Notes: a model not told the origin generated them from the letters alone. A DNA stretch of 64,000 nucleotides from an uncultured Oscillospiraceae bacterium (GCA_958366985.1 CATXDC010000002.1:62001-126000); one strand, 5' to 3'; positions 24,712 through 33,438 are shown, counted from the first letter of the stretch. Numbers and translations: made by a program.

Positions 24712-25806
24712 TCAGCCTTTATAATAGGTTCCTATTGCATCTGCGGCAAGTATTGCAGCATAAACTGTTTCGGGAGTTACGTCAAAAGGCATATTTCCGA
24801 GAGTATCGCCGGGAGCTGCTGCAAGAGTTGCAACTTCCATGAGGCGTTTCTCGTCAGGCTCCTTAACACCCAGATCTGCAAGAGTTGTGGGAAGACCTAC
24901 ATCCATGCAGAAGTTTACAACTTCGTCTATTTCCTCGTCGGGAGCGTTTTCCAGAACAAGCTGTACCAGTGTACCGAAAGCAACTTTTTCACCGTGATAG
25001 AGTGAATGAGTTTCTTCAAGGGCTGTGAGGCCGTTGTGTATTGCATGAGCTCCGGCAAGTCCGCCGCTTTCAAAGCCGATGCCTGAAAGATAAGTGTTGG
25101 CTTCGATAATGTTTTCAACAGCCTTTGTGCAAACGTTATTTTCAACTGCAAGTGCAGCTTTTACACCGTCTGCAATAAGTGTATCGTAGCAAAGGCGGGC
25201 AAGAGCCATAGCGGCAAGGGTTGTCTTTCCGCCTACGCAGTTTGTGGCATTTGAACGCTGACAAGCTCTGGCTTCAAAATATGTGGCAAGAGCGTCACCC
25301 ATACCTGAAACAAGCAGACGAAGAGGAGCCTTGCTTACAACATCTGTATCGACAAGAACCATGTTGGGGCTTGAAGGAAGGAACAGATAACGGTCGAAAA
25401 CGCCGTCGTCAGAATATATAACAGAAAGAGCGGAGCAAGGAGCATCCGTTGAAGCAATTGTGGGAACTATGACTACGGGAGTCTTGGTGTAGTAGCCAAT
25501 TGCTTTTGATGTATCGTGGATTTTACCGCCGCCGATACCTACAATAAGGTCACAGCCTGAGGAGAGATAAATTTCTTTAAGGCGGTTTATCTCACTGTCG
25601 CAGCACTCGCCGTTGAAAACCTCATAATGTGCTGTGCATGATGTCTCTTTCATTCCCTCAGCGATTGCCGGTTCAACACGGCTGCGGCCTGATTTACTTG
25701 TGAGGATAAAAAGTTTGCTGCCGAGCAGCTCAGCGTGTTTGCAAAGGTTTTTAAGTTCACCTTTGCCCTGAATGTAGCGGGTTGGACTTGCAATAATATT
25801 TGCCAT
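24712..25806 (-). CDS. gldA: glycerol dehydrogenase family, iron/zinc-containing alcohol dehydrogenase
   Basis: This enzyme oxidises glycerol to dihydroxyacetone with NAD+, or acts in the reverse direction during fermentation. The 364-residue protein has the NAD-binding motif VGIGGGKIHDTSKA (about 90-103) and PTIASTDAPCSALSVIY. The metal ligands are the Asp in SGMGDALATYFEA and the histidines of GAHAIHNGLTAL and LYHGEKVAFG. It starts MANIIASPTRYIQGKG with AAGGAG just upstream. It is transcribed alone. The symbol follows the family; the physiological substrate is not proven. Confidence 0.93.
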   Translation of the reverse strand: MANIIASPTRYIQGKGELKNLCKHAELLGSKLFILTSKSGRSRVEPAIAEGMKETSCTAHYEVFNGECCDSEINRLKEIYLSSGCDLIVGIGGGKIHDTSKAIGYYTKTPVVIVPTIASTDAPCSALSVIYSDDGVFDRYLFLPSSPNMVLVDTDVVSKAPLRLLVSGMGDALATYFEARACQRSNATNCVGGKTTLAAMALARLCYDTLIADGVKAALAVENNVCTKAVENIIEANTYLSGIGFESGGLAGAHAIHNGLTALEETHSLYHGEKVAFGTLVQLVLENAPDEEIDEVVNFCMDVGLPTTLADLGVKEPDEKRLMEVATLAAAPGDTLGNMPFDVTPETVYAAILAADAIGTYYKG

Positions 25807-25993
25807 AGTAAAAATCTCCTTATTGTTTATTTTTTATCAAACCTATTATATGGAGTTTTCTAACTAAAATCAATATAAAATTGCGTATTTTTTATTAACT
25901 TTATGCAAACAAAAGATATGATTGAATTTATTGATGCAGCTTTAATAAAGATAGGACATTAAAACAAAACCGGATGAAACATCAATAGATATA

Positions 25994-26021
25994 TTGTGTT
26001 AATATTATCAGATGATATAAT
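25994..26021 (+). promoter_or_regulatory. promoter of the downstream GNAT gene
   Basis: TTGTGT, a 16-base spacer and perfect TATAAT lie 80 bases before the start codon. The rest of the 294-base gap 25807-26100 also holds the gldA promoter on the other strand, which was not resolved. Confidence 0.45.
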
Positions 26022-26100
26022 ATGCTTATATTGACCTGAAAGAGGCAGATAAGTAAGAGGTTATTAAAAATATGCGCAAAATAATATTACGGAGGAAGAG

Positions 26101-26688
26101 ATGAATACTCCTAAACTTGAAACGGAAAGACTGATAATGAGAAAATTTACGGAAGATGATTTGGATGCACTTTTCCTCATTCTAAAAGATGAGGAAGTCA
26201 ACAAGTTTTTGCCATGGTATCCTATGAAGAATCTTGAAGAAACCAAAAGGTTTTATGAAGAAAGATATGTGGCAAAATATGCTGAGCCACAGGCTTACGC
26301 CTATGCTATATGTCTTAAAAGTGATAATTATCCAATTGGCTACATAAAGGTCGATATCAGTGAAAGCTATGATTTAGGGTATGGACTGCGTAAAGAGTTT
26401 TGGCATCAGGGTATTGTGAGTGAGGCTGCCAAAGCAGTTGCAGAGCAGGTAAAAAAAGACGGAATACCATATATTACGGCAACCCATGATGTTAACAACC
26501 CTCATAGTGGCGGAGTTATGAAAAAAATCGGTATGAAATACCAGTACTCTTATGAAGAACGAGTACAGCCCAAAAATATGTTGGTTATTTTCAGAATGTA
26601 TCAGCTTAATCTGGACGGCAATAAAGACAGAGTTTATAAAAAGTACTGGAATACCTACGAAAAGCATTTTGTTGAAGAAAATCTGTAA
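26101..26688 (+). CDS. GNAT acetyltransferase, RimJ/RimL type
   Basis: A 195-residue acetyltransferase beginning LETERLIMRKFTEDDLDAL, the typical opening of RimJ/RimL-like enzymes, with the acetyl-CoA-binding region LGYGLRKEFWHQGIVSEAAK (about 91-110). NPHSGGVMKKIGM follows. Such proteins acetylate protein N-termini, small amines or antibiotics; the target cannot be deduced. GGAGG lies 6 bases before ATG. It is a single gene with its own terminator. Confidence 0.88.
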   Translation: MNTPKLETERLIMRKFTEDDLDALFLILKDEEVNKFLPWYPMKNLEETKRFYEERYVAKYAEPQAYAYAICLKSDNYPIGYIKVDISESYDLGYGLRKEFWHQGIVSEAAKAVAEQVKKDGIPYITATHDVNNPHSGGVMKKIGMKYQYSYEERVQPKNMLVIFRMYQLNLDGNKDRVYKKYWNTYEKHFVEENL

Positions 26689-26708
26689 AAGCTTAAAGCA
26701 TAAAAACA

Positions 26709-26747
26709 AAAGCCACAGACTTTTCTCAAAGAAAAGTCTGTGGCTTT
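26709..26747. terminator. terminator of the GNAT gene
   Basis: A perfect 17-bp stem AAAGCCACAGACTTTTC with GAAAAGTCTGTGGCTTT and a 5-base loop lies 20 bases after the stop. It also stands just beyond the CCA end of the interrupted tRNA copy on the minus strand, so it could serve both. Confidence 0.9.
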
Positions 26748-26748
26748 A

Positions 26749-26875
26749 TGGCACCCATTTACCAGAATCGAACCTATAACTAACCCTTAGGAGGGGTTCA
26801 TTATTACGAGCAAAGCGAGTAACAAGGTTCTTTGGGGACGCTGTGCGTTCCCAAAGGTTCTTATATCCATTTAAC
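26749..26875 (-). pseudogene. interrupted and decayed tRNA-Arg(CCT) copy with a 56-bp insert
   Basis: Read on the minus strand the segment repeats the anticodon arm of the intact tRNA-Arg exactly (CCT loop), plus the T-loop TTCGATTCTGGT and a terminal CCA. The D arm is split by 56 bases (26805-26860) flanked by TTAT on both sides (26801-26804 and 26861-26864). The 5' acceptor strand is missing (replaced by AGAAAAACGG-type sequence, plus reading), and the T stem has mismatches. The insert contains a hairpin TTTGGGGACGC-TGT-GCGTTCCCAAA between two AAGGTTC repeats. It cannot fold as a normal tRNA. Confidence 0.8.
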
Positions 26876-26909
26876 AGAAAAACGGACAGTAAAACCTGTC
26901 CGTTTTTCT
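26876..26909 (-). terminator. terminator of tRNA-Arg
   Basis: A perfect 14-bp stem AGAAAAACGGACAG / CTGTCCGTTTTTCT stands 4 bases beyond the CCA end of the intact tRNA-Arg, with a U-rich 3' arm on the minus strand. Confidence 0.85.
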
Positions 26910-26912
26910 CAT

Positions 26913-26987
26913 TGGCACCCCCTACCAGAATCGAACTGATAACTAACCCTTAGGAGGGGTTCATTATATCCATTTAACTAAGGGGGC
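26913..26987 (-). tRNA. tRNA-Arg(CCT)
   Basis: The 75-base cloverleaf reads GCCCCCT / AGGGGGT in the acceptor stem (first pair G-U). The anticodon arm is AACCC-CTCCTAA-GGGTT with anticodon CCT, the T arm is ATCAG-TTCGATT-CTGGT, and CCA is encoded. It decodes AGG. Confidence 0.95.
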
Positions 26988-27110
26988 GTAATTTTTTCAA
27001 CTCAAGTGGATAGTTTAATTCAATTTTAAATTATAGCTCAGTATGGATAGCTTAATAATTTTACATCATAGCCCCTGTTTTGTCAATGAAAACGGTTATA
27101 ATTATTAACT

Positions 27111-27138
27111 TTGCAAATGAGCTGTCAGGTAGTATAAT
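27111..27138 (+). promoter_or_regulatory. promoter of the DUF3048 gene
   Basis: TTGCAA, a 16-base spacer and perfect TATAAT lie about 45 bases before the start codon. Confidence 0.5.
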
Positions 27139-27183
27139 ATGTATATACTGAATTATGCTTTCTTATGGGGAGGAGTAATTTTT

Positions 27184-28308
27184 ATGGCGAATACTTCAAG
27201 AAAGAGAAAGAACAATGACAGAAAAGTTGTTGCAGTAATTGCCGCAGCGGTATTTGTTATTTGTCTTATAGCAAGCATATTGTTTATACTTGGCAGAACA
27301 CCTGATGACAACAATATAAACACGGTTACAGGTGATACGCCGTCAGATCAGAGTGAGGGCAATGGCATTTATAATCCGCTTACCGGCGAAGAGGGATTTT
27401 CTTCTTCTGCGGTAGGCAAAAGACCCGTTGCGATTATGATAAACAATGCGCCTGCTGCAAGACCTCAGTGGGGACTGTGCACTCCTGATATAGTAGTGGA
27501 GGGTCTTGTAGAGGGCAGCGCAACCAGAATGATGTGGGTTTATGCCGATGCTAAAGATATACCGGAAAAAGTAGGTTCTTTAAGAAGTGCACGCCACGAC
27601 TTTTTGGAAGTTGCACAGGGACTTGACGCTATTTTTGTACACTGGGGCGGAAGCAATTTGGCATATAATGCTCTGTCAAGCAGCGGATATGATCATCTTG
27701 ACGGTATATATCTGGGCGACGCTTATGCTCACAGAGATAATACAAGAAATGTTGCAATTGAACACAGGGGCTATATGGTCGGATCTGAGATAAGAAAACT
27801 TATTGATGATAAAGGCTTTAGAACAGATATAAAATCAAGGGCTGCAAATCCCTTTGAGTTTTCAAAGGACGGTGACAGAACTCTTAACGGAGGCGATTGC
27901 CTTCAGGTGACAGCATCTTTTTCAAACTATTATATACATACCTTTAAGTATGATTCCAAAACCGGTCTTTACACGAATTATATGGGAGAAACACCCATGA
28001 CTCAGGACGGCGGAGAAGAAATGACAGTTAAGAACGTCATTATACTTTATACACCTGTTGTACCCGTAGGTGACAGTGACGGACATGTTGATATGGATCT
28101 TACTTCAGGCAGCGGAATTTATGTAAGCGGCGGAAAGTATGAAACCATACGCTGGGAAAAGGGCAGTGATGCGTATGCACCCCTTAAGCTTTATTCTGAG
28201 GACGGAAATGAGCTTGTGCTTAATACAGGAAAGAGCTGGATAGGACTTATCCCCAAATCCAGAGAAAACAGAACAGTAATTGCCGCCAATGCTTCGGATT
28301 TTGTATAA
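27184..28308 (+). CDS. DUF3048 domain protein, membrane-anchored, YerB-like
   Basis: A 374-residue extracellular protein held by an N-terminal membrane helix (about 14-36, VVAVIAAAVFVICLIASILF). After a low-complexity Asp/Asn/Thr linker comes the DUF3048 core: NPLTGEEGF, RPVAIMINNAPAARPQWGL, VEGSATRMMWVYAD, GSLRSARHDFLEVAQGLDAI and FVHWGG, as in Bacillus YerB. The C-terminal DUF3048_C half follows. Biochemical function is unknown. GGAGGAG lies 8 bases before the ATG at 27184; an upstream TTG/ATG reading lacks a site. It is a single gene. Confidence 0.9.
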   Translation: MANTSRKRKNNDRKVVAVIAAAVFVICLIASILFILGRTPDDNNINTVTGDTPSDQSEGNGIYNPLTGEEGFSSSAVGKRPVAIMINNAPAARPQWGLCTPDIVVEGLVEGSATRMMWVYADAKDIPEKVGSLRSARHDFLEVAQGLDAIFVHWGGSNLAYNALSSSGYDHLDGIYLGDAYAHRDNTRNVAIEHRGYMVGSEIRKLIDDKGFRTDIKSRAANPFEFSKDGDRTLNGGDCLQVTASFSNYYIHTFKYDSKTGLYTNYMGETPMTQDGGEEMTVKNVIILYTPVVPVGDSDGHVDMDLTSGSGIYVSGGKYETIRWEKGSDAYAPLKLYSEDGNELVLNTGKSWIGLIPKSRENRTVIAANASDFV

Positions 28309-28340
28309 TAGAAAGAGTTTAAAATCAAAATGTAGATATG

Positions 28341-28370
28341 AAAGCCGCACTGTAGTGCGGCTTTTCTTTT
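28341..28370 (+). terminator. terminator of the DUF3048 gene
   Basis: The stem GCCGCAC-TGTA-GTGCGGC is followed by TTTTCTTTT, 32 bases after the stop codon. Confidence 0.9.
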
Positions 28371-28522
28371 ATCTTTAAAGCCTGTTAAGTGTCAGTTGCA
28401 TAAGCTTACGACCAAAAGTTTAAGCTAAATTACCATTGAAATGGAAACTTCCCTTATAGTATACTTATTTTAATAGTTAAAAAAGTAACGAAGAGCCCCA
28501 GGGCGGAAAAGAGACGGTTAAA

Positions 28523-28768
28523 ATGGAGATAACAATATGCATAGGTTCCTCCTGTCATCTGAGAGGTTCCCGTGAGATTATAGGAAAGCTTGAAAAGCTT
28601 GTCAGTGAAAATTCCCTTCAGGATAAAGTGGAGCTCAAAGGATCTTTCTGTATGGGTCAGTGCCAGAAAGGCGTATGTGTTACCGTAGACGGAGAGCTTT
28701 ACTCCCTTTCACCTGACGATACGGAAGAATTTTTTAACAGTCATGTACTGGGGGCGATTAAGGGATGA
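28523..28768 (+). CDS. thioredoxin-like [2Fe-2S] ferredoxin (NuoE/HydC type)
   Basis: An 81-residue small iron-sulfur protein with the four cluster cysteines spaced as in NuoE-type ferredoxins: CIGSSCHLRGS near the start and FCMGQCQKGVC in the middle. It overlaps the following hydrogenase gene by 4 bases (ATGA), so the two are translationally coupled. It is probably an electron carrier or subunit for that protein. A paralogue with the same spacing (CIGSACHLGGS, FCMGQC) closes the locus at 33173. Long leader 28371-28522: AT-rich with no clear promoter. Confidence 0.9.
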   Translation: MEITICIGSSCHLRGSREIIGKLEKLVSENSLQDKVELKGSFCMGQCQKGVCVTVDGELYSLSPDDTEEFFNSHVLGAIKG

Positions 28769-30477
28769 ACATAATAGGTCTTAAAAAGGCTAACTGCAAA
28801 AACTGCTATAAATGTATTAAAGTCTGTCCTGTCAAATCAATCAGGATTTCCGATGAGCAGGCGCATATCATTTCCGACGAGTGTATTCTTTGCGGAACCT
28901 GTCTTCATGCCTGTCCGCAAAATGCCAAAACTCTTTCCTCTGACCTTGAAAAGGTAAGGGAATTCATCCGCCACGGCGAAGATGTATATGTGTCCCTTGC
29001 ACCGTCTTATTACACTATGTTTGACCTTGATGACCCGCAGCGCATTGTGGGCGCATTGAAAAAGCTTGGAGTCAAAGGTGTTGCTCAGACTACTGACGGA
29101 GCCGCCTATGTAACCGCCGAATATCACCGTCTTGCAAAAGAGGGCGAAATGGAAAATATAATTACCACCTGCTGCCCTACAATTAATGCCCTTGCGGAAA
29201 AATATTATCCCGGTGTTGTAAAATATCTTGCACCTGTTGTAAGTCCCATGATAGCTCACGGAAGACTTCTTAAAAAAGCTTTCGGTGATAGATGCAAAGT
29301 GGTTTTTGTGGGACCCTGTATAGCTAAAAAGGCGGAGTCAGAGGATTTAAGGCACTGCAAAGAAATCGACGCCGTACTTAATTTTATTGATCTTGATCTG
29401 TGGGCTTCTCAGGAGGATATAAAAATCTCAGAGTGCGAGCCGGAGCCATTTATACAGGATAACTCTGAAATTAACCGTCTTTATCCCATACCCGGCGGAA
29501 TAATAAAGAGCATCAAAAAGATAGAAAGTAATATCCCCTACAGCATGATAGGCGTTGATAATATCGACGCCTGCAAGGAACTTTTTGAAGCAATGATTGC
29601 AGGGGAGCTTAAAGGATGTTTTGCGGAAGTCAATGCCTGTGAGGGCGGATGCATAAACGGTCCTGTGGCCAGTGAAACCCGCCGCAGTAAGTTCCTCGGC
29701 AGAGTTGAACTTTCAAAATACGTTGCAAGAACAGGAGACAGCTTTCCTGTGCTCGATTCACCCCTTGAAATATCAAAAACCTTTGCCGGTGAAGAGGATA
29801 AAAAGCTGATGCCTACGGAAAGGGAGATAAGGGAGATACTCAGAAAAATCGGCAAAGAAACTCCCGAACAGGAGCTTAACTGTGGTTCCTGCGGTTATCC
29901 CTCATGTCGTGAAAAGGCGATTGCTGTTTTCCAGGGAAAAGCAGATATAAATATGTGTCTGCCATTTATGCGCCAGCGTGCTGAGTCTCTTTCAAACTAT
30001 GTCCTTGCCGAAACTCCCAATATAACGGTTATAGTTGATGAAGAGCTTAATATCATCGAATTTAACAGGGCTGCTGAAAAGCTTTTCGGAATCACACGTA
30101 TGCAGGCTCTGCAAAAGGGAATTTATGAGCTTATAGACCCGGCGGATTTCCTTTATGTACTTGATACGGGAGAAAATATAATAGATAAAAAGTCGGAGCT
30201 TACTGAGTACGGAGCAACAGTTCTCCAAAGCATTATAAAGACCGACGACGGCAACTATATAATGGGTATATTCAAGGATATAACCGAAGAAGAGGAGAGG
30301 CAAAAGGCAAGCTATCAGATGAAGATGAGTTCTGTTGAAATGGCTCAGAAAGTTATCGAAAAGCAGATGACCGTTGCTCAGGAGATAGCAAGTCTTTTAG
30401 GTGAAACAACCGCTGAAACAAAGGTTACCTTGACCAAACTTAAAGATATGATCGAAAACGGCGGTGACGCCAAATGA
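28765..30477 (+). CDS. PAS-containing [FeFe] hydrogenase, putative hydrogen sensor (HydS-like)
   Basis: A 570-residue protein. Two ferredoxin-type 4Fe-4S motifs (CKNCYKCIKVCP and CILCGTCLHACP) lead into the H-cluster domain with L1 TTCCPTINALAEKYYPG (Cys136/Cys137), L2 FVGPCIAKKAE and L3 EVNACEGGCINGP. Then come another cysteine cluster (CGSCGYPSCREKA ... MC, about 372-395) and a PAS domain (about 410-510, ITVIVDEELNIIEFNRAAEK), and a helical end. This matches group C sensory hydrogenases, which report H2 levels to signalling partners. The first L1 cysteine, replaced in some sensory types, is kept here. It overlaps the phosphatase gene by 4 bases, so it is probably its input. Confidence 0.92.
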   Translation: MNIIGLKKANCKNCYKCIKVCPVKSIRISDEQAHIISDECILCGTCLHACPQNAKTLSSDLEKVREFIRHGEDVYVSLAPSYYTMFDLDDPQRIVGALKKLGVKGVAQTTDGAAYVTAEYHRLAKEGEMENIITTCCPTINALAEKYYPGVVKYLAPVVSPMIAHGRLLKKAFGDRCKVVFVGPCIAKKAESEDLRHCKEIDAVLNFIDLDLWASQEDIKISECEPEPFIQDNSEINRLYPIPGGIIKSIKKIESNIPYSMIGVDNIDACKELFEAMIAGELKGCFAEVNACEGGCINGPVASETRRSKFLGRVELSKYVARTGDSFPVLDSPLEISKTFAGEEDKKLMPTEREIREILRKIGKETPEQELNCGSCGYPSCREKAIAVFQGKADINMCLPFMRQRAESLSNYVLAETPNITVIVDEELNIIEFNRAAEKLFGITRMQALQKGIYELIDPADFLYVLDTGENIIDKKSELTEYGATVLQSIIKTDDGNYIMGIFKDITEEEERQKASYQMKMSSVEMAQKVIEKQMTVAQEIASLLGETTAETKVTLTKLKDMIENGGDAK

Positions 30478-31649
30478 GCAGATTTCATATAGAAACCGCC
30501 TATAAAAGCCTTTTTAAAAAGGGGGAGGAGCTGTGCGGCGATAAGGTTTCCATAGTCCGCACACCGAACTCTACAATTGCCGTTCTTGCAGACGGACTTG
30601 GTAGCGGCGTTAAGGCAAATATACTTGCAACTCTTACCAGTACCATAATTTCAACTATGCTCAAAGAGGGCGCAACAGTTGCCGATGCAGTGGCGACGGT
30701 TGCCAATACCCTGCCTGTTTGCAGTGTAAGAAAGCTTGCTTATTCAACTTTCAGTGTTCTTGAAATTTCCGATACAGGTGAGGGATATCTTGCAGAGTTT
30801 GATAATCCCTTCTGCTTTTATATTCGTGATGGAGAACTCTGTCAGTTCAAGTGCGAATATAACGAGTATTCCGGCAGAGGAGTATATGAAACAAGGTTTC
30901 AGGCTCAGGCCGGGGATATACTTACACTTGTCAGCGACGGAGTAATATATGCGGGAGTCGGAGAGTCCCTTAATTTCGGCTGGACGTGGGAACATGTGGC
31001 AGCATGGCTTAAAAATGCGGTTGCCCTCGATATGTCTGTACCCAGACTTACTGCGGCTCTTTCTGATACTGTAAACGATCTTTATCACGGCAGACCGGGA
31101 GACGATTCAACGGTTTTGGTGGTGGGAGTTGTAAACGAAAAGGTAGTCAATATGTTTGCAGGCCCTCCGAAAAATAAAGAGGATGACGAAAAAATGGTAG
31201 CGGACTATATGTCCAGCGAGGGAAAGCATACTATCTGCGGAGGAACCAGCGCCAATATAGTTTCGAGGGTTATAGGAAAGCCCATTAAGACATCCCTTAA
31301 ATATACCGATCCCCGTGTCCCTCCCATAGGTTTCATCGACGGCATTGACCTCTGTACTGAGGGCGTGCTTACTTTAAGCAGAACTCTTGAGATTTTAAGG
31401 CAGTATAAGGAGAGCGGGTCTGATTCAGAATTTTTCAACACTCTCGATGAAGAAAACGGAGCGGCGATGATGGCAAAACTGCTTCTTGAAGACTGCACAA
31501 GGCTTAAGCTCTTTATCGGTACTGCTATAAATCCGGCTCATCAGAATCCGGATTTGCCCCAGGATCTAAGTATAAAGCTCAAGCAGATAGAAAAACTTAA
31601 AAGTCTTCTTGAAAGTTTTGGTAAAAGAGTGGAAACCAAATATTATTGA
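30474..31649 (+). CDS. SpoIIE-type PP2C serine phosphatase
   Basis: A 391-residue cytosolic protein. The first 225 residues are a PP2C/SpoIIE domain with metal-binding motifs VLADGLGSGVKAN, LVSDGVIYAG and GRPGDDSTVLVV. The C-terminal 160 residues (from about FAGPPKNKEDDEKMVADYM) show no recognised family but are conserved in such hydrogenase loci as far as remembered. The start overlaps the PAS hydrogenase stop (ATGA), which points to a signalling pair: hydrogenase/PAS sensor and phosphatase output. The target phosphoprotein is not in the window. Confidence 0.88.
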   Translation: MSRFHIETAYKSLFKKGEELCGDKVSIVRTPNSTIAVLADGLGSGVKANILATLTSTIISTMLKEGATVADAVATVANTLPVCSVRKLAYSTFSVLEISDTGEGYLAEFDNPFCFYIRDGELCQFKCEYNEYSGRGVYETRFQAQAGDILTLVSDGVIYAGVGESLNFGWTWEHVAAWLKNAVALDMSVPRLTAALSDTVNDLYHGRPGDDSTVLVVGVVNEKVVNMFAGPPKNKEDDEKMVADYMSSEGKHTICGGTSANIVSRVIGKPIKTSLKYTDPRVPPIGFIDGIDLCTEGVLTLSRTLEILRQYKESGSDSEFFNTLDEENGAAMMAKLLLEDCTRLKLFIGTAINPAHQNPDLPQDLSIKLKQIEKLKSLLESFGKRVETKYY

Positions 31650-31709
31650 TTGAAAATAAAAACTAAATGATTTAAAATAAAGGCTGTAGATAATTGAGAG
31701 GAGAATTTT

Positions 31710-33146
31710 ATGGAGAGATTATTTGACACCTATGTGCAAAAGCTTAAATACAAGGTGCTCAAAGAGGTTGCTTCTCTTGAATTTGACGGCACCCTCGAAG
31801 AGAATATAGTAAACATACCAAAGACAATTATGCCGGGACCCAAGCCCTCACTGCGCTGCTGCATTTATAAAGAGCGTGCTATTATCGGCGAGCGTGTAAG
31901 GCTTGCAATGGGCGGAGATAAGTCAAATCCCAACGTTGTTGAAATTCTCGATATAGCCTGTGACGAATGTCCCGTTGACGGAATCCAGGTTACTGCTTCC
32001 TGTCGTGGATGTATCGCTCACCGCTGTGTTGACGTTTGTCCCAGAGGTGCTATTAGCATTGTAAATCACCGTTCACATATTGATCAGAGTAAGTGCATTG
32101 AGTGCGGAAGATGTATTGAGGCTTGTCCCTATAATGCCATTACAAAATCTGTCCGTCCCTGCATGAACGCATGTAAGGTAAATGCCATTTCAATGGATGA
32201 GGATAAAAAAGCTGTCATCGATAACGAAAAGTGCATTTCCTGCGGAGCCTGTGTTTATAAGTGCCCCTTCGGAGCTATTGCCGATAAATCCTCTATTCTT
32301 GAGGTTATCCGTACAATAAAGGCTTCTGAGAATAATGAAAAATATAAGGTCTACGCAGTTGTTGCTCCTTCAATTGTAAGCCAGTTTGTCTATGCAAAGG
32401 TTGAGCAGGTTGTAGAGGGACTTAAATGTCTCGGCTTCCACAGCGTAGTTGAAGCAGCTCTCGGCGCAGATATGGTAGCTTATAAAGAGGCAAGTGAGCT
32501 TTATGAAAAGGGATTCCTTACAAGCTCATGCTGTCCTGCTTTTGTAAGTTATATTCATAAGTTCTTCCCCACAATGGTAAAGCATATTTCACATAACCTT
32601 TCACCTATGGCTCAGATAGCAAGCTATCTTAAGAGAATTGAGCCTGACTGCAAGGTGGTATTTGTAGGTCCCTGTATTGCTAAAAAGGCTGAGATAAAGC
32701 TTGATACAGTTAAGCCTTATGTTGACTATGTTCTCACTTTTGAAGAGCTTCAGGCTTTGTTTGACGCAAAGAATATAGAGATTTCTTCCCTTGAAGGCGA
32801 ATGCCTTGATAACGCTTCCTATTTCGGAAGAGTATTTGCAAGAAGCGGCGGACTTGCAGTTGCCGTTGAACAGGCTCTTAAAGAGCAGGGACTTTTTGAT
32901 CTTGACTTTAAGTACAAGCCCATTTCCTGCAACGGTATTACAGAGTGCAGAACAGCGCTTCTTAAAGCTTCCAAGAATGTGCTTCAGGAAAACTTTATTG
33001 AGGGTATGGCATGCGAAAACGGATGCATCGGCGGTGCAGCTTGCCTTACTCACGGTCCGAAGAATAAGCTTGAGGTTGACAATTACGGAAAGCTTGCTCT
33101 TGAAAAGACCATGCAAAGCGCAATAAGCGTTCTTGATTTTACTTAA
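31710..33146 (+). CDS. [FeFe] hydrogenase, group B-like monomeric enzyme
   Basis: A 478-residue hydrogenase with an unusual N-terminal part followed by ferredoxin motifs CRGCIAHRCVDVCP, CIECGRCIEACP, CMNACK and CISCGACVYKCP. The H-cluster domain then shows L1 TSSCCPAFVSYIHKFFP (Cys274/Cys275), L2 FVGPCIAKKAE and L3 EGMACENGCIGGAACL. This architecture is that of group B [FeFe] hydrogenases of gut Clostridia and likely exchanges electrons with ferredoxin. It lies 60 bases after the phosphatase gene with its own GAGAGG site. Maturases hydEFG are not in the window. Confidence 0.93.
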   Translation: MERLFDTYVQKLKYKVLKEVASLEFDGTLEENIVNIPKTIMPGPKPSLRCCIYKERAIIGERVRLAMGGDKSNPNVVEILDIACDECPVDGIQVTASCRGCIAHRCVDVCPRGAISIVNHRSHIDQSKCIECGRCIEACPYNAITKSVRPCMNACKVNAISMDEDKKAVIDNEKCISCGACVYKCPFGAIADKSSILEVIRTIKASENNEKYKVYAVVAPSIVSQFVYAKVEQVVEGLKCLGFHSVVEAALGADMVAYKEASELYEKGFLTSSCCPAFVSYIHKFFPTMVKHISHNLSPMAQIASYLKRIEPDCKVVFVGPCIAKKAEIKLDTVKPYVDYVLTFEELQALFDAKNIEISSLEGECLDNASYFGRVFARSGGLAVAVEQALKEQGLFDLDFKYKPISCNGITECRTALLKASKNVLQENFIEGMACENGCIGGAACLTHGPKNKLEVDNYGKLALEKTMQSAISVLDFT

Positions 33147-33172
33147 TAAATGCATAATTAAACGGAAAGCGG

Positions 33173-33430
33173 GTGCATATTTTGGTAACGGTTCAGGTTT
33201 GTATAGGCAGCGCCTGTCATCTCGGCGGCTCCCACGACATTATAACCGGATTGCAGAACATCATTACTGAAAAAAATCTTGAAGAAAAGGTAGAGCTTAA
33301 AGCAGTGTTCTGTATGGGTCAGTGCGAAGGTGCAGTTTGCACAAGAGTCAACGGCAAAAAGATATGCGGCGTAAGCCCAAAAGGGGTAGAGGATTATTTC
33401 AATACCCATGTACTTCCGGAAATTGAATAA
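33173..33430 (+). CDS. thioredoxin-like [2Fe-2S] ferredoxin, second copy
   Basis: An 85-residue paralogue of the protein at 28523, with cluster cysteines in CIGSACHLGGS and FCMGQCEGAVC. The GTG at 33173 gives MHILVTVQ; TTG at 33182, with GGGTG 6 bases before it, would give a start closer to the paralogue and is equally likely. It follows the group B hydrogenase by 26 bases and probably belongs to the same transcript. Confidence 0.88.
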   Translation: MHILVTVQVCIGSACHLGGSHDIITGLQNIITEKNLEEKVELKAVFCMGQCEGAVCTRVNGKKICGVSPKGVEDYFNTHVLPEIE

Positions 33431-33438
33431 CCAAATCA

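Noticed and set aside
26749..26875. A second functional tRNA-Arg with a self-splicing intron
   Set aside because: The insert is only 56 bases, far too small for a group I intron, and the acceptor stem cannot form.
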